Source of the DNA: Rickettsia endosymbiont of Pseudomimeciton antennatum
Lineage (GTDB): Bacteria > Pseudomonadota > Alphaproteobacteria > Rickettsiales > Rickettsiaceae
Assembly: GCA_020881195.1 (NCBI GenBank)
Contig: JAJIYL010000059.1
Location: 1-32,325 of the forward strand
Reading direction: 5' to 3'
DNA length: 32,325 bases
Shown here: positions 7,693 to 17,740 of the stretch, one piece after another
How the letters are laid out: the number at the start of each line of letters is the position of its first letter
How positions within the stretch are numbered: position 1 is the stretch's first letter
Program-made: the position numbers and the translations under genes
The notes under the pieces: model-generated
What the model was told of the DNA's origin: nothing
Databases searched by the model: none
Seen by the model: only the letters and a program-made list of their open reading frames with translations

Positions 7693-8064
7693 ATGAAAGA
7701 TAACCCACAACCCACTAATGTTCTTGAAGAGAATAGTAATGAAGTTACAGAACAAATAGAAGAATCACAAGACTTAGCTATTCTAGATTTGTCAATGCTA
7801 GAAAAAAAGAAGAAATATCACCATGATAGAAAAGAATTAGCCGAAAAAACATTAAAGAAAATAGCTGAACATTATAAACTAGAAAAACGAAAAGCAAAAT
7901 TAATATCACGGGGATTGCAGTTAACAGCAAAGAATAATAATGTCGCTAATCGGCAATTTTTTAAGGAAATGTCAACAAATTTCCGGTATATTCATGGTCT
8001 TTCTCCTAGGCAAGCAATCTTAAATAGATTACAACCATTAACTAATCTGAGAGATCAAGAATGA
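7693..8064 (+). CDS. Hypothetical small charged protein, 123 aa
   Basis: Starts at ATG 7693 with AGGA just upstream. The first 35 residues are acidic and low-complexity (EENSNEVTEQIEESQD). A basic, probably helical middle follows (KKKKYHHDRKELAEKTLKK, about 38-56, and KLEKRKAKLISRG), then a C-terminal FRYIHGLSPRQAILNRL segment. No signal peptide or membrane segment is present. I do not recognise it. The charge pattern would allow binding of nucleic acid or a partner protein, but there is no family evidence. It may share the transcript that begins at about 7238. A large palindromic repeat directly after its stop separates it from convergent sdhB. Confidence 0.65.
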   Translation: MKDNPQPTNVLEENSNEVTEQIEESQDLAILDLSMLEKKKKYHHDRKELAEKTLKKIAEHYKLEKRKAKLISRGLQLTAKNNNVANRQFFKEMSTNFRYIHGLSPRQAILNRLQPLTNLRDQE

Positions 8065-8070
8065 TATGAG

Positions 8071-8217
8071 ATATAACTAACCCGACTAGCATTACGCCGT
8101 CTATTAGCGAGAAGGAACAAGGTCGACGAAGCAATTTCTAATCACTTTCTTGGATTGCTTAGTTGGCTCGCACCTCCTCGCTAATAGACGACGTAATGCT
8201 AATTGGGTTAGCTATAT
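8071..8217. repeat. 147-bp palindrome filling the gap between convergent genes
   Basis: The roughly 41-bp outer arms (8071-8111 and 8177-8217) pair with few mismatches: ATATAACTAACCC.A.TAGCATTACG.CGTCTATTAGCGAG. The interior carries the GACGAAGCAAT/ATTGCTTAG core of the CGTCATTGCGAG family. It occupies nearly all of the 155 bp between the 123-aa gene and sdhB and would give a strong hairpin on either transcript. Confidence 0.85.
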
Positions 8218-8219
8218 TT

Positions 8220-9005
8220 CTATACTCCATGATGTTCTATTATTTGCTTTTTTATCTCTGCAATAGCTTTAGCTGGATTTAAACCTTTCGGACAAGTCTT
8301 AGTACAGTTCATAATTGTATGGCAACGATATAGTTTAAACGGATCTTCCAAATCATCTAAACGCTCTCCAGTATACTCATCCCTAGAATCAACAATCCAC
8401 CTATAAGCTTGTAGTAAAATCGCAGGTCCTAAATATTTATCACCATTCCACCAATAACTTGGGCAAGCAGTGGAGCAGCACGCACATAATATGCATTCAT
8501 ATAAACCATCTAACTTTTCTCTATCCTTAATGGACTGCAATCTTTCACTATTGGAAGGAGGAGGAGTGTCAGTTTTTAGCCAAGGTTCTATCGATTCATA
8601 TTGAGCATAGAAATGTGACATATCTGGTACTAAATCTTTTACTACCTTCATATGTGGTAGGGGATATATCTTGATATCACCACAAATTTCTTCAATAGCC
8701 TTAATGCAGGCAAGGGTATTAGTTCCATCTATATTCATTGCACAACTACCACAAATCCCCTCACGACAAGAACGTCTGAAAGTCAAAGTAGAATCTATTT
8801 CATTTTTTATTTTAATTAAAGCATCTAGAACCATTGGACCTGTCTTGTTTATATCCAACTCATAAGTATCAATTCTAGGGTTTTCCTCAGAATCTGGATC
8901 GTATCTATATATCCTAATGTTACGTAGCTTACCTGCTTTCCCAGAATACTTATGTACCTTACCTTTACAGACTTTAGAATTAGGTGGTAATCTAAGTTCT
9001 GCCAT
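8220..9005 (-). CDS. sdhB: Succinate dehydrogenase iron-sulfur subunit
   Basis: Electron-transfer subunit of respiratory complex II on the cytoplasmic face of the inner membrane, passing electrons from the FAD of SdhA to quinone. The 261-aa length is normal. All cluster ligands are present: Cys80, 85, 88 and 100 for [2Fe-2S] ([13 protein letters not shown]); Cys171, 174, 177 with Cys181 nearby for [4Fe-4S] ([16 protein letters not shown]); and Cys228, 234 and 238 completing the [3Fe-4S] region ([17 protein letters not shown]). It is the last gene of a minus-strand operon, starting two bases after the ftsH stop. Other sdh genes are not in the window. Confidence 0.97.
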   Translation of the reverse strand: MAELRLPPNSKVCKGKVHKYSGKAGKLRNIRIYRYDPDSEENPRIDTYELDINKTGPMVLDALIKIKNEIDSTLTFRRSCREGICGSCAMNIDGTNTLACIKAIEEICGDIKIYPLPHMKVVKDLVPDMSHFYAQYESIEPWLKTDTPPPSNSERLQSIKDREKLDGLYECILCACCSTACPSYWWNGDKYLGPAILLQAYRWIVDSRDEYTGERLDDLEDPFKLYRCHTIMNCTKTCPKGLNPAKAIAEIKKQIIEHHGV

Positions 9006-9007
9006 GT

Positions 9008-10909
9008 CTACGCCCCATCTGCAAGTTTTTTATTTCTTTGATTTGGTTTCTTAATTTTTATAGTACCATTCTCATCATTTTTTGCTGGGAATAAATTTGC
9101 CTCCTCTGAATTCATAGACCTACCACTAAGCAAGTTTTTAATCTGTTGACCTGACAATGTTTCATGCTCAATTAATATTTTGGCTAATAGATGGAGTTCG
9201 CTAATATGCTCAGTTAGTATATTTTTTGCAAAATTATAGCCTTGTTCAATAATTTTTTTAACCTCTGCATCAATTAATTCTGCGGTATGTACAGAACTAT
9301 GTCCAGCATTTTCACCGTTAGAATATCGATCTTCATTACTTGAACCATGATATACTGGTCCTATGACGTCACTTAGCCCCCAATTCGTTACCATAGCTCT
9401 AGCTATTTGAGTTGCAGCTTTAATGTCCGAAAAAGCACCAGAAGTAACTTTATCCCTACCAAAAATAAGCTCTTCTGCCACTCTACCAGCCATGAAAATA
9501 GCTACACTAGCTTCCATTTCTTCACGGGTTTCAGATAGACGATCATCTTCTGGTAAACGCTGAACCATACCAAGGGCTCTACCTCTTGGAATAATAGTTG
9601 CTTTATGGATAGGAGCAGAGGCTGGGCAATAAAGTCCAACTAAAGCATGCCCTCCCTCATGATAGGCAGTAAGCCATTTTTCTTTATCTGACATAACCAT
9701 AGAACGCCTTTCCACGCCCATTAGTACCTTATCCCTTGCTTCTTCTAAATCAGCCATGTTGACTTCTTTCTGTCCTTTACGAGCAGCAATTAATGCCGAT
9801 TCATTAACAAGATTAGCAAGTTCAGCCCCCGAGAACCTGGTAGTCCCTCTTGCTATTACTTTAGGATCAATATTTTTAGCACATTTTATTTTCTTCAAAT
9901 GTACTTGTAAAATTTGGTCTCTACCATTAATATCTGGATGTGGTATATTAATTTGACGGTCAAATCTTCCAGGTCTTAATAAGGCGGTATCAAGTACATC
10001 AGGTCTGTTAGTTGCTGCAATAATAACTACTCCTTCATTATCCTCAAATCCATCCATTTCTACTAGCATCTGATTCAATGTTTGTTCACGTTCATCGTTG
10101 CCACCGCCCATACCAATACCCCTATGACGACCGACAGCATCTATTTCATCAATAAAGATTATACAAGGTGCATTACGCTTACCTTGTTCGAACATATCAC
10201 GCACACGGCTTGCACCAACACCAACAAACATTTCAACAAAATCGGAGCCGGAAATACTAAAGAATGGGACATTTGCTTCACCAGCTATAGCTTTTGCCAA
10301 GAGAGTTTTACCTGTTCCAGGTGATCCTATTAATAAGCAGCCTTTGGGAATTTTACCACCAAGTTTCTGGAATTTACTTGGATCTCTAAGAAAATCAACA
10401 ATTTCAGTTAATTCTTCTTTAGCTTCATCAATACCAGCAACATCTTTAAAAGTAACTTTCGGTCCTTTATCTGAAACTAGTTTAGCTTTAGATTTACCAA
10501 AGCCCATAGCTTTTCCACCACCCTGCATTTGACGCATGAAAAATACCCAGCCACCTATCAACAGAATCATTGGAAACCACGAAATGAATATGCTAAACAA
10601 CAAATTCATTTTGGTATCAGGTGGCATTACTTCAATATGAACTCCATTGCTACTTAAGCGGTTTATTAAATCTGGATAATCAGCAGCATAAGTTGAAAAA
10701 GGAGACCCATCACTTAGAGTTCCATCGATTATTCTGCCTTGAATTTTAACAGTACTAATTGATTTTTCATCAATTCTATTTAAAAAATCTGAAAAGGCAA
10801 TATTACTTTTTCCACCAATGAGACCATCATTTTGAAACACATGAAAAGCAAGCACCATTAAAACAAAAATCGATACCCAAATTAGAACATTCTTACTTTG
10901 ATTACTCAT
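9008..10909 (-). CDS. ftsH: ATP-dependent zinc metalloprotease FtsH
   Basis: Inner-membrane AAA+ protease that degrades misfolded membrane proteins and regulatory substrates. 633 aa. Membrane segments lie at about residues 8-25 and 104-125, with a periplasmic loop between. The AAA domain has Walker A GSPGTGKT (195-202), Walker B IIFIDEID (250-257), and the second region of homology [19 protein letters not shown] (299-317). The zinc site HEGGH is at 417-421. The C-terminus is basic ([12 protein letters not shown]). It lies in an operon, 11 bp after tilS and 2 bp before sdhB; the tilS-ftsH order is common in Alphaproteobacteria. Confidence 0.98.
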   Translation of the reverse strand: MSNQSKNVLIWVSIFVLMVLAFHVFQNDGLIGGKSNIAFSDFLNRIDEKSISTVKIQGRIIDGTLSDGSPFSTYAADYPDLINRLSSNGVHIEVMPPDTKMNLLFSIFISWFPMILLIGGWVFFMRQMQGGGKAMGFGKSKAKLVSDKGPKVTFKDVAGIDEAKEELTEIVDFLRDPSKFQKLGGKIPKGCLLIGSPGTGKTLLAKAIAGEANVPFFSISGSDFVEMFVGVGASRVRDMFEQGKRNAPCIIFIDEIDAVGRHRGIGMGGGNDEREQTLNQMLVEMDGFEDNEGVVIIAATNRPDVLDTALLRPGRFDRQINIPHPDINGRDQILQVHLKKIKCAKNIDPKVIARGTTRFSGAELANLVNESALIAARKGQKEVNMADLEEARDKVLMGVERRSMVMSDKEKWLTAYHEGGHALVGLYCPASAPIHKATIIPRGRALGMVQRLPEDDRLSETREEMEASVAIFMAGRVAEELIFGRDKVTSGAFSDIKAATQIARAMVTNWGLSDVIGPVYHGSSNEDRYSNGENAGHSSVHTAELIDAEVKKIIEQGYNFAKNILTEHISELHLLAKILIEHETLSGQQIKNLLSGRSMNSEEANLFPAKNDENGTIKIKKPNQRNKKLADGA

Positions 10910-10920
10910 CTATGACTCAC

Positions 10921-12234
10921 CTAACAGAAATGCGTAAAACGCGATATAAAATTGGGAGAGAAAGAAACACCAAGCCCCTTACTCAAACCATTGCCATTAT
11001 AATATGATATATGGGGTATGGCTATAACTTTTTCAAGTATCTTGACTACTGGTAGAGTAAATAAAATAGGGACATGATTATTAAAACTTGCCTTTTTCAG
11101 TATTGTTAAATCTAAATCTTGCCTTATTTTACTATAATCCTTTATCGTTAGATTACTTACTAAATAGTCTGAATTATCTGTAAGACTTCCTGCGAAATGG
11201 AATCTATCATCCCATACATCTACATTGTTAAGTTTAATATCCATCGGCAAACTCCTGCCAAATTCTCGGTAAATTATTAAATTATTATTAATTTTTTTTA
11301 TTACACAACCATGTAGTGTTTTAATAAAATCCATTTTTTGTTGTAATAATAGCACTATCATGCTTATCCCGCTTGATCTACTACTGCGGTTTTTACCGCT
11401 AATAATGATAAGGACAAAACTGATTAACTGTAGTATTATCTCACTAGAAAATTCTGCAACCTTTAATAAATTTATAGTAGCAAAACCGAATTGATAAATT
11501 TTTACTGATTCTGCAATGCAAGCAATCAATTCAGGTTGCAATTTTTCTTCTACTAATTGGTTAATTGTAGATTGCTCGGAAATTATTTGATTTTTTACAT
11601 ATTCACCTTCTTGGGATAATTTTTTTCTAATAATATTTCGTTGGTATTTGTCGGATTTATTTGATTCATCTTCAAACCATTTTATATTATTGATAACTAA
11701 ATATGTTACTAATCGTTGTTTTGGTATGTTAAACAATGGTCTCACTATTTTAACATTATTATACCAATTAATATGGCTGCCACTAAGTCCAAATATACTA
11801 CTTTTTTTTTCTGATCTCAGACAATAATTCTCTATATAATCATCCAAATGATGGGCTGTTAAAATGGTCAATATATCTAATTTTCTACATAAATCAGTCA
11901 TTAATTGATAACGACCGTCTCTTGCCCTTGCTTGTAAATTAGAAAAATTATTTTGGTGATCGAAGTGAAGCAGATGGTATTCATGTCCCAATTTATGGCT
12001 TAAATCCCGTACATACTCATGTTCCAACTTAGATTCTTTCCGCAAATGATGGTCTACTAACATCACAACTAGATTAATATTTTTATTAATACTATTAGTG
12101 CTGACCCATTTATGTGTTAACATTAAAAGGGCTATGGAATCAGAACCCCCAGAAACAGCTAAGGCAATAGACCTCATCTGAGGTCTATCACCAATTAACT
12201 TTTCTATATTCTGCTGAAATTGTTCATAAAGCAT
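10921..12234 (-). CDS. tilS: tRNA(Ile)-lysidine synthetase
   Basis: Modifies C34 of the CAU-anticodon tRNA-Ile to lysidine so that it reads AUA, using ATP and lysine. This matters in an A+T-rich genome where ATA is frequent. 437 aa. The PP-loop SGGSDSIALL is at residues 28-37, followed by VDHHLRKES (about 61-69) and the HHLDDYIENY motif (about 128-137). The C-terminal part is divergent, as is usual for the family. Its ATG overlaps the upstream gene's stop by one base (TAATG), showing translational coupling; ftsH follows 11 bp after its stop. Confidence 0.95.
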   Translation of the reverse strand: MLYEQFQQNIEKLIGDRPQMRSIALAVSGGSDSIALLMLTHKWVSTNSINKNINLVVMLVDHHLRKESKLEHEYVRDLSHKLGHEYHLLHFDHQNNFSNLQARARDGRYQLMTDLCRKLDILTILTAHHLDDYIENYCLRSEKKSSIFGLSGSHINWYNNVKIVRPLFNIPKQRLVTYLVINNIKWFEDESNKSDKYQRNIIRKKLSQEGEYVKNQIISEQSTINQLVEEKLQPELIACIAESVKIYQFGFATINLLKVAEFSSEIILQLISFVLIIISGKNRSSRSSGISMIVLLLQQKMDFIKTLHGCVIKKINNNLIIYREFGRSLPMDIKLNNVDVWDDRFHFAGSLTDNSDYLVSNLTIKDYSKIRQDLDLTILKKASFNNHVPILFTLPVVKILEKVIAIPHISYYNGNGLSKGLGVSFSPNFISRFTHFC

Positions 12235-12602
12235 TATTTTTTGTCAGTAGATTTAGGAATTTCAGCTGAATTTTTTCTCAGAGATGAAATTCTTTTTTTA
12301 TATTCCCGTTCTTTAGCAAAATAGTTTTGAGCTTCTTGTGAGATTTTTTTATATAATTCACGTTTATGGTTGTTAATTTTAGCAACTTCTATTCGATATT
12401 TTTTTATTTCTTCTCTCAATTCTGCTGAGATTCCTGCAGCATAAGAACTGAACTCATCAATAATTTTTTGTAATTCATTATCGTTATTAACAGTAGTTTT
12501 ATTGACGTTTGATGTTGTGGGTGACGTAGCGTTCGCTATACTATTTGAACTTAGTAACAGCAGACCTACTATAGTAATAATTAATCTCTTTCTTTTTATC
12601 AT
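12234..12602 (-). CDS. Exported coiled-coil protein, 122 aa, upstream of tilS
   Basis: A clear Sec signal peptide (MIKRKRLIITIVGLLLLSSNSIANA, cleavage probably near residue 25), then a Thr/Asn-rich linker, then a charged helix with coiled-coil character (about 55-110: FSSYAAGISAELREEIKKY, REYKKRISSL). It has AGGAGTG seven bases before the ATG. It overlaps tilS by one base and is probably the first gene of the operon. In many Alphaproteobacteria this position next to tilS-ftsH is held by ybgF/cpoB of the Tol-Pal system, but no TPR repeats are seen here, so identity with that protein is not supported. Function unknown, probably periplasmic. Confidence 0.75.
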   Translation of the reverse strand: MIKRKRLIITIVGLLLLSSNSIANATSPTTSNVNKTTVNNDNELQKIIDEFSSYAAGISAELREEIKKYRIEVAKINNHKRELYKKISQEAQNYFAKEREYKKRISSLRKNSAEIPKSTDKK

Positions 12603-12741
12603 TTATACACTCCTAAAATATTTTTTATAACTTTTAAAATTTAATTGCTAAATATGAAAACTAGCAAAGTAAATATACATTATTATCTTTCTTAACACTA
12701 ATCATTATATTGATATACCAAAAGAATTAATCTATTTTGTT

Positions 12742-12770
12742 TGACTTTTCTTATATAAGTCTATATAAGT
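12742..12770 (+). promoter_or_regulatory. Promoter of the ATP/ADP translocase gene
   Basis: TTGACT (12742-12747), a 17-base spacer, then TATAAG (12765-12770), about 30 bp before the ATG. Five of six bases match consensus in each box. Confidence 0.7.
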
Positions 12771-12800
12771 GCACTGATTATATAATGATAATAAAACAGT

Positions 12801-14294
12801 ATGGATAAGGTGAAAGATAATAGTTATTTCTCAGACATAAGAAGAATAATTTGGCCAATTGAAGGGCATGAAAATAAGAAATTTTTGCCTATGGCGGCTA
12901 TGATGTTTTGCATTTTGCTCAACTACTCTACTCTTAGATCGATAAAAGATGGATTTGTGGTAACAGCTATTGGTCCTGAATCGATAAGTTTTGTAAAAAC
13001 CTATGTCGTTTTACCAATGGCAATACTATTTATGGTTGCTTACGTAAAGCTTTGTGACTTTTTAAAACAAGAAAATGTTTTTTACACTGTGACCAGCTTC
13101 TTTCTGGCATATTTTGTATTATTTACTTTCGTATTATACCCATATCCAGAGTTGGTGCATCCTAATCCTGAAACAATTGAGTCATTAAGTAATGCATATC
13201 CCAATTTTAAGTGGTTTATTAGGGTAGTTGGTAAGTGGAGTTTTGCCATCTTTTATGCTATATCAGAACTTTGGGGAAGTATGATGCTTAGCTTATTATT
13301 TTGGCAATTTGCTAACCAAATTACTAAGACTGAAGAGGCAAAACGCTTTTATTCTATGTTTGGCATGCTAGCAAATTTATCTTTACCAGTTGCTGCATTA
13401 ATACTTGGCTATTTTTTAAGCAAAGAAACTCAAATAGTTGCAGAACATCTGAAATATACTCCACTATTTGTTATTATGATGAGTAGTGCTGTAGTTATCA
13501 TGTTATTGTATAGATGGATGAATCAGCATGTTTTAACCGATCCTACTTTATATGACCCAACAAGTAAAACAAACAAGAAAAGCAAGGTTAAGCTATCTCT
13601 TATAGAAAGCTTTAAAATGATTTTTAGCTCAAAATATTTAGGGCTTCTTGCCTTACTAATTATATCTTATAGTGTGTCAGTAAATCTTGTAGAAGGTGTA
13701 TGGAAGTCAAAGATTCAGCAACTATATCCAAGCAAAGAAGACTATACCATGTATATGGGACAATTTCAGGCTTGGCAAGGTGTGACAGCTATATTATTTA
13801 TGATTGTTGGTTCTAACATTTTAAGAAGGGTTTCTTGGTTTACTGCTGCGATGATTACTCCTATGATGATGTTAATTACTGGAATTGCTTTTTTTGCCTT
13901 TATCTTCTTTGATAGTACTATTGCGATGTACGTTACTGGTCTATTCGCTTCTGGACCTTTGGCAGCAGCAGTGATGATTGGGATGATTCAAAATATTTTA
14001 AGCAAGGCAACAAAATATTCACTATTTGATGCTACCAAGAATATGGCATATATCCCTATTGATAAAGATCTTAGAACAAAAGGTCAAGCAGCAGTAGAAG
14101 TTATAGGTGGTAGGTTTGGTAAATCTGGTGGTGGCTTTATCCAGTCAACATTCTTTATCTTACTTCCTTCTTTTACCTTTGTTGAAGCTACACCTTATTT
14201 TGCTGGTGTGTTTTTTGTTATCGTAATATTGTGGCTATATGTGATTAAATCACTCAATAAGGAATATCAAGCTCAGCTATCTGATAAATTGTAA
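12801..14294 (+). CDS. tlcA: ATP/ADP exchange translocase (Tlc family)
   Basis: Inner-membrane carrier that imports host ATP in exchange for bacterial ADP, the hallmark energy-parasitism protein of Rickettsia, Chlamydia and plant plastids. The 497-aa length matches the family. Recognisable stretches are FWPIEG-like [16 protein letters not shown] (about 14-29), [19 protein letters not shown] (about 39-57), [17 protein letters not shown] (about 155-171) and [19 protein letters not shown] (about 427-445), with about twelve hydrophobic segments. Conserved Lys/Arg residues are in place, so it looks intact. Rickettsia carry several paralogues; the nucleotide-transporting Tlc1 is the likeliest match, but paralogue assignment is inference. 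It has its own good promoter. Confidence 0.93.
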   Translation: MDKVKDNSYFSDIRRIIWPIEGHENKKFLPMAAMMFCILLNYSTLRSIKDGFVVTAIGPESISFVKTYVVLPMAILFMVAYVKLCDFLKQENVFYTVTSFFLAYFVLFTFVLYPYPELVHPNPETIESLSNAYPNFKWFIRVVGKWSFAIFYAISELWGSMMLSLLFWQFANQITKTEEAKRFYSMFGMLANLSLPVAALILGYFLSKETQIVAEHLKYTPLFVIMMSSAVVIMLLYRWMNQHVLTDPTLYDPTSKTNKKSKVKLSLIESFKMIFSSKYLGLLALLIISYSVSVNLVEGVWKSKIQQLYPSKEDYTMYMGQFQAWQGVTAILFMIVGSNILRRVSWFTAAMITPMMMLITGIAFFAFIFFDSTIAMYVTGLFASGPLAAAVMIGMIQNILSKATKYSLFDATKNMAYIPIDKDLRTKGQAAVEVIGGRFGKSGGGFIQSTFFILLPSFTFVEATPYFAGVFFVIVILWLYVIKSLNKEYQAQLSDKL

Positions 14295-14303
14295 GTCTAA
14301 AAA

Positions 14304-14336
14304 CGTCATTGCAAGGAGCGGCGACGCGGCAATCCA
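14304..14336. repeat. Single-arm copy of the CGTCATTGCGAG repeat
   Basis: CGTCATTGCAAGGAGCGGCG, then ACGCGGCAATCCA, in the 66-bp gap between the translocase gene and kdsA. No partner arm. Confidence 0.7.
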
Positions 14337-14360
14337 AACGAAATCATCCATTAAAGAGAG

Positions 14361-15206
14361 ATGTTTACAAAACCTATGCAAAAAATAATTGACTTACATA
14401 ATATTAAAATTGGCAATGCTCTACCATTTATTTTGATTGCTGGACCTTGCCAAATAGAAACTCTAGATCATGCACTATTTATGGCAGACAAGCTTGTGAC
14501 TCTTACTGCTAAACTTAATATACCATTTATTTATAAATCATCATTTGATAAAGCCAATAGAACTTCAGCTAATAGTATCCGTGGTAGTGGGCTTGACAAA
14601 GGGCTGGAAATTCTGTATAAGGTAAAATCAGCCTTTAATTGTCATATTCTTACTGATGTTCATACAGAGACTCAATGTGCTAGGGTTGCTGAAATTGTTG
14701 ATATAATCCAAATTCCCGCTTTCTTATGTAGACAAACAGACTTACTGCATGCTGCAGCGGTGACTAATAAGGTTGTTAATGTGAAAAAAGGGCAGTTTCT
14801 TGCTCCTTGGGATATGAAGAATGTCTATGCTAAGCTGGAAAGCTTTGGGGCAAGAAATATCATGCTTACCGAGCGGGGAGCATGTTTTGGTTACAACACA
14901 TTAGTATCAGATATGCGTAGTTTACCAATTATGGCAGAAACTGGTACTCCAGTAATTTTTGATGCGACCCATTCAGTTCAGCAGCCAGGTGGGATAGGTA
15001 ATAGTAGTGGTGGTGAGAGAAAATATGTTGAAATATTGGCAAGAGCGGCTGTTAGTGTTGGAGTAGCCGGTATTTTTATGGAAGTTCATCAAGATCCAGA
15101 TAATGCACCAAGTGACGGACCTTGTATGATCAAGCTACATGATCTAGAACCTATATTATCTAGGTTGAAGAGATATGATGATATAACTAAAACAATATCC
15201 GGATAG
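14361..15206 (+). CDS. kdsA: 3-deoxy-8-phosphooctulonate (KDO-8-P) synthase
   Basis: Condenses PEP with arabinose 5-phosphate to make KDO-8-P for the inner core of lipopolysaccharide; cytoplasmic TIM barrel. 281 aa, standard length. Family signatures: IAGPCQIET (about 26-34), [12 protein letters not shown] (about 58-69), [28 protein letters not shown] (about 117-132), [15 protein letters not shown] (about 139-153), the [11 protein letters not shown] loop (about 201-211) and [14 protein letters not shown] (about 241-254). The cysteine at QIPAFLCRQ does not by itself settle metal dependence. AAAGAGAG lies just before the ATG. It ends 10 bp from a convergent LRR gene. Confidence 0.96.
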   Translation: MFTKPMQKIIDLHNIKIGNALPFILIAGPCQIETLDHALFMADKLVTLTAKLNIPFIYKSSFDKANRTSANSIRGSGLDKGLEILYKVKSAFNCHILTDVHTETQCARVAEIVDIIQIPAFLCRQTDLLHAAAVTNKVVNVKKGQFLAPWDMKNVYAKLESFGARNIMLTERGACFGYNTLVSDMRSLPIMAETGTPVIFDATHSVQQPGGIGNSSGGERKYVEILARAAVSVGVAGIFMEVHQDPDNAPSDGPCMIKLHDLEPILSRLKRYDDITKTISG

Positions 15207-15216
15207 CTAGTCCAAG

Positions 15217-15963
15217 TCAGATAGTGTAAACAAGATCTGTTGTTGAATCATAAGAATCTATTAAACTCGTATTACCTAATAACGATGAACTTTGTGAGGG
15301 TCGTTCTTGCAAGAGGGGATGTTGTGTGGATATGTCTATTTCTTCTATAATTATACATAATTGCTGCTGTATTTCTTTTAATTTTTGTGTAATAGACTGC
15401 AGTTTCTTGTCTAGTACTCCCCCACCTTGCAACTGTGTTTGTGTACTCTTATGCTTTGAAGAATATGTTTTCGGGAAAATGGGAGAGGTATCGTTCTTCT
15501 CTAGCCATTGCCATACACTATCTTCTTGTACCTGATCTTCTTGATAATCCTCATTTGGTAATTTTTTTACAGTTTTTAATGCATTTCTCCCTAATAGTTC
15601 AGTTATATCTTTTTGTAAGCTAGGTTTTATCTTGTTGTTTTGGAACAACTCGAGTATCAATAAACAATTATTCTTTTTTAAGGCTTCTACTAGACATTGT
15701 ACACCTTTATTGCCTATTTTATTATGATACAAATCTATTCTCTTTATAGAATTATTGCCCTGTAAGAGTTTTGCTATTGACATAGCACCCTTATTACCTA
15801 TCTGGTTGTAATCCAAGTTTATGAATTCTACAGTATTGTTTTGTAATAAGGCTTGTACTAGTAATTCAACGTCCTTATCGCCAATCTTATTGCGAAACAA
15901 ATCTATTGTTTTAATACTTCTTCCTGCTTTCAGGGCTATAATAATTTCGTTGAGTTTATTCAT
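15217..15963 (-). CDS. Leucine-rich-repeat protein, candidate effector
   Basis: 248 aa from ATG 15963, which has AAGGAAAG in place; an upstream in-frame ATG at 16092 would add 43 hydrophobic residues and lacks a site. Residues about 16-105 hold three or more LRRs of the 28-residue ribonuclease-inhibitor/NLR type: IKTIDLFRNKIGDKDVELL, VEFINLDYNQIGNKGAMSI, IKRIDLYHNKIGNKGVQCL, then a partial repeat. A Gln/Glu- and Ser-rich tail follows, with a coiled-coil candidate (KLQSITQKLKEIQQQL). There is no Sec signal from the chosen start. RI-type LRRs are typical of proteins that act in eukaryotic hosts, so a secreted host-interacting protein is plausible but unproven. Confidence 0.8.
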   Translation of the reverse strand: MNKLNEIIIALKAGRSIKTIDLFRNKIGDKDVELLVQALLQNNTVEFINLDYNQIGNKGAMSIAKLLQGNNSIKRIDLYHNKIGNKGVQCLVEALKKNNCLLILELFQNNKIKPSLQKDITELLGRNALKTVKKLPNEDYQEDQVQEDSVWQWLEKNDTSPIFPKTYSSKHKSTQTQLQGGGVLDKKLQSITQKLKEIQQQLCIIIEEIDISTQHPLLQERPSQSSSLLGNTSLIDSYDSTTDLVYTI

Positions 15964-16123
15964 AAAACTTTCCTTATAAAAATTTAACAAATGTAGGATT
16001 GAGCTAAATATATTCAAGCCAAACATTCTATATAAGACAATAAAGTGTTTTTTTGTGAAAATATTAATGATATACAAAATACAAGCCGCCATCTATTAGC
16101 GAGGAGCCACTTTGTAACGCATT

Positions 16124-16162
16124 GTCATTGCGAGGAGCGAGTTAGGTCGACGAAGCAATCCA
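16124..16162. repeat. Single-arm copy of the CGTCATTGCGAG repeat
   Basis: GTCATTGCGAGGAGCG, then GTCGACGAAGCAATCCA, in the region between the divergent LRR and ffh genes. A short stretch just upstream (16091-16107, ATCTATTAGCGAGGAGC) resembles the arm seen at 8099. Confidence 0.7.
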
Positions 16163-16263
16163 CATTTTGAATGCCATGCGTAATTTATTTGATAATATGC
16201 TTAGTGGTTCTTAGCAAATATGCTAGAATAATAAAATTAAGTAACTTATTAAATTGCATTTTT

Positions 16264-17616
16264 ATGTTTCAAACATTAACTCAAAATCTGACAAAAATCT
16301 TTGATCGTATCAAAAAAAGCGGTACTTTATCGGAAGCCCAAATAAACGATACTATGCGTGACATTAGGATTGCCCTTCTTGAGGCAGATGTTGCACTGCC
16401 GGTAGTTAAGGACTTTATTGCTGAAGTAAAATTAAAAGCTATGGGGCAAGAAGTCATAAAATCAGTCTCTCCAGGGCAGATGATAGTAAAAATTATCCAT
16501 AATGAGTTAATTAATATATTATCCTGTTCTCCAGACGAGAGTATCTTACAACTTAAATCCACACCACCGGTAAATATTTTAATGGTTGGGCTGCAAGGTA
16601 GTGGTAAGACTACCGCCAGTGCCAAATTAGCACTTAGGCTAAAAAGTCAGAATAAAAAGGTACTTTTAGTTTCTCTTGATACTTATCGTCCTGCTGCTCA
16701 GGAACAATTAACTATCCTTGGTAAATCGATAGAGGTAGATTGTTTAACTATTATCCCAAACCATACTCCTATCGATATTGTTAACAGAGCTTTACGCGAA
16801 TCGAAATTAGCCGCCTACGATGTCGTTATTTATGATACTGCAGGTAGATTGCAAATCGATGATCAAATGATGCAAGAAGCGGCAAATATAAAAAATTTAG
16901 TAGAACCAAAAGAGATAATTTTGGTGGTTGATGCAATGACCGGACAAGATTCTGTGCTTATAGCTAGCAATTTTGATCAGCAATTAGCCATTACTGGCGT
17001 AATTTTATCCCGTATTGATGGTGATGCTAAAGGTGGAGCGGCTTTAAGCATTAAGCATGTTACCAAGAAACCTATTAAGTTTTTAAGTACTGGCGAGAAA
17101 TTGACAGATTTAGAACTATTTGATCCAGAACGCATTGCCTCGAGAATATTAGATATGGGAGATATTATCTCCTTTGTTGAAAAAGCAACCAGCCTAATAG
17201 ATCAGCAAGAGGCAGAAAAAGCAGCTGCTAGATTAAAAAAAGGTAAATTTGACTTGGAAGATTACCTAACGCAAATGAGGAGTATAAAAAAATTAGGTGG
17301 ATTTGCTAGTATGATAAATATGTTACCTGGCATTAATAAAATTATCGATAAGGTCGATCAATCGAAATTAAGCAGCAAATTAATAGACCACCAAGAAGCA
17401 ATAATTTTATCGATGACCAAAAAAGAACGCAGAAAACCAGATTTGCTAAATGCTTCACGTCGAAAACGTATCGCCGAAGGTTCAGGAACATCAGTCCAAA
17501 AAGTCAATAATCTATTGAAACAATTTAAGCAAATAAGCGATCTCATGAAAAAGGCAAGCAATATGAATCCCAAAAGCCTAATGCGTAGCGGTCTAGGTAA
17601 TTTATTTAAACCATAG
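16264..17616 (+). CDS. ffh: Signal recognition particle protein Ffh
   Basis: GTPase that binds signal sequences with 4.5S RNA and delivers nascent membrane proteins to FtsY. Taking ATG 16264 gives 450 aa with the usual N-terminus FQTLTQNLTKIFDRI. An ATG at 16171 adds a hydrophobic 31-residue lead foreign to the family and is rejected. N domain about 1-90; G domain with G1 GLQGSGKTT (109-117), DTYRPAA (139-145), DTAGR (191-195), and SRIDGDAKGG (249-258), where Ser-Arg replaces Thr-Lys of the usual TKxD motif, a common variation in the family. The methionine-rich M domain follows, with LPGINK and SRRKRIAEGSGTSVQKVN, and a basic C-terminus. Confidence 0.97.
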   Translation: MFQTLTQNLTKIFDRIKKSGTLSEAQINDTMRDIRIALLEADVALPVVKDFIAEVKLKAMGQEVIKSVSPGQMIVKIIHNELINILSCSPDESILQLKSTPPVNILMVGLQGSGKTTASAKLALRLKSQNKKVLLVSLDTYRPAAQEQLTILGKSIEVDCLTIIPNHTPIDIVNRALRESKLAAYDVVIYDTAGRLQIDDQMMQEAANIKNLVEPKEIILVVDAMTGQDSVLIASNFDQQLAITGVILSRIDGDAKGGAALSIKHVTKKPIKFLSTGEKLTDLELFDPERIASRILDMGDIISFVEKATSLIDQQEAEKAAARLKKGKFDLEDYLTQMRSIKKLGGFASMINMLPGINKIIDKVDQSKLSSKLIDHQEAIILSMTKKERRKPDLLNASRRKRIAEGSGTSVQKVNNLLKQFKQISDLMKKASNMNPKSLMRSGLGNLFKP

Positions 17617-17648
17617 GTATCAACTTAAGAAAACAATAATTGAAAAAT

Positions 17649-17740
17649 CGTCATTGCGAGCGAACGTACGTGAGCGTGGCAATCCATGAAGCTTGTTATA
17701 TGGATTGTTTCGTTGGTCTTGCGACCTCCTCGCAATGACA
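17649..17740. repeat. Full hairpin copy of the CGTCATTGCGAG repeat after ffh
   Basis: CGTCATTGCGAGCG at the left and CCTCGCAATGACA at the right pair, as do GGCAATCCAT and ATGGATTGTTT inside. It starts about 33 bp after the ffh stop and may help end its transcript. Confidence 0.8.

Noticed and set aside
6604..8217. CRISPR array suggested by recurring short repeats
   Set aside because: The repeats are irregularly spaced palindromic units in different intergenic gaps, with no uniform spacers and no cas genes.
9756..10532. Plus-strand ORFs opposite ftsH
   Set aside because: They lie within the conserved AAA domain of ftsH and show no family features or binding sites.
15964..16092. Upstream start for the LRR protein that would add a hydrophobic N-terminus
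   Set aside because: No ribosome binding site there, while ATG 15963 has AAGGAAAG at the right distance.
16171..16263. Upstream start for ffh
   Set aside because: It adds a hydrophobic 31-residue lead foreign to Ffh and overlaps a repeat-rich region; FQTLTQNLTKIF is the family N-terminus.
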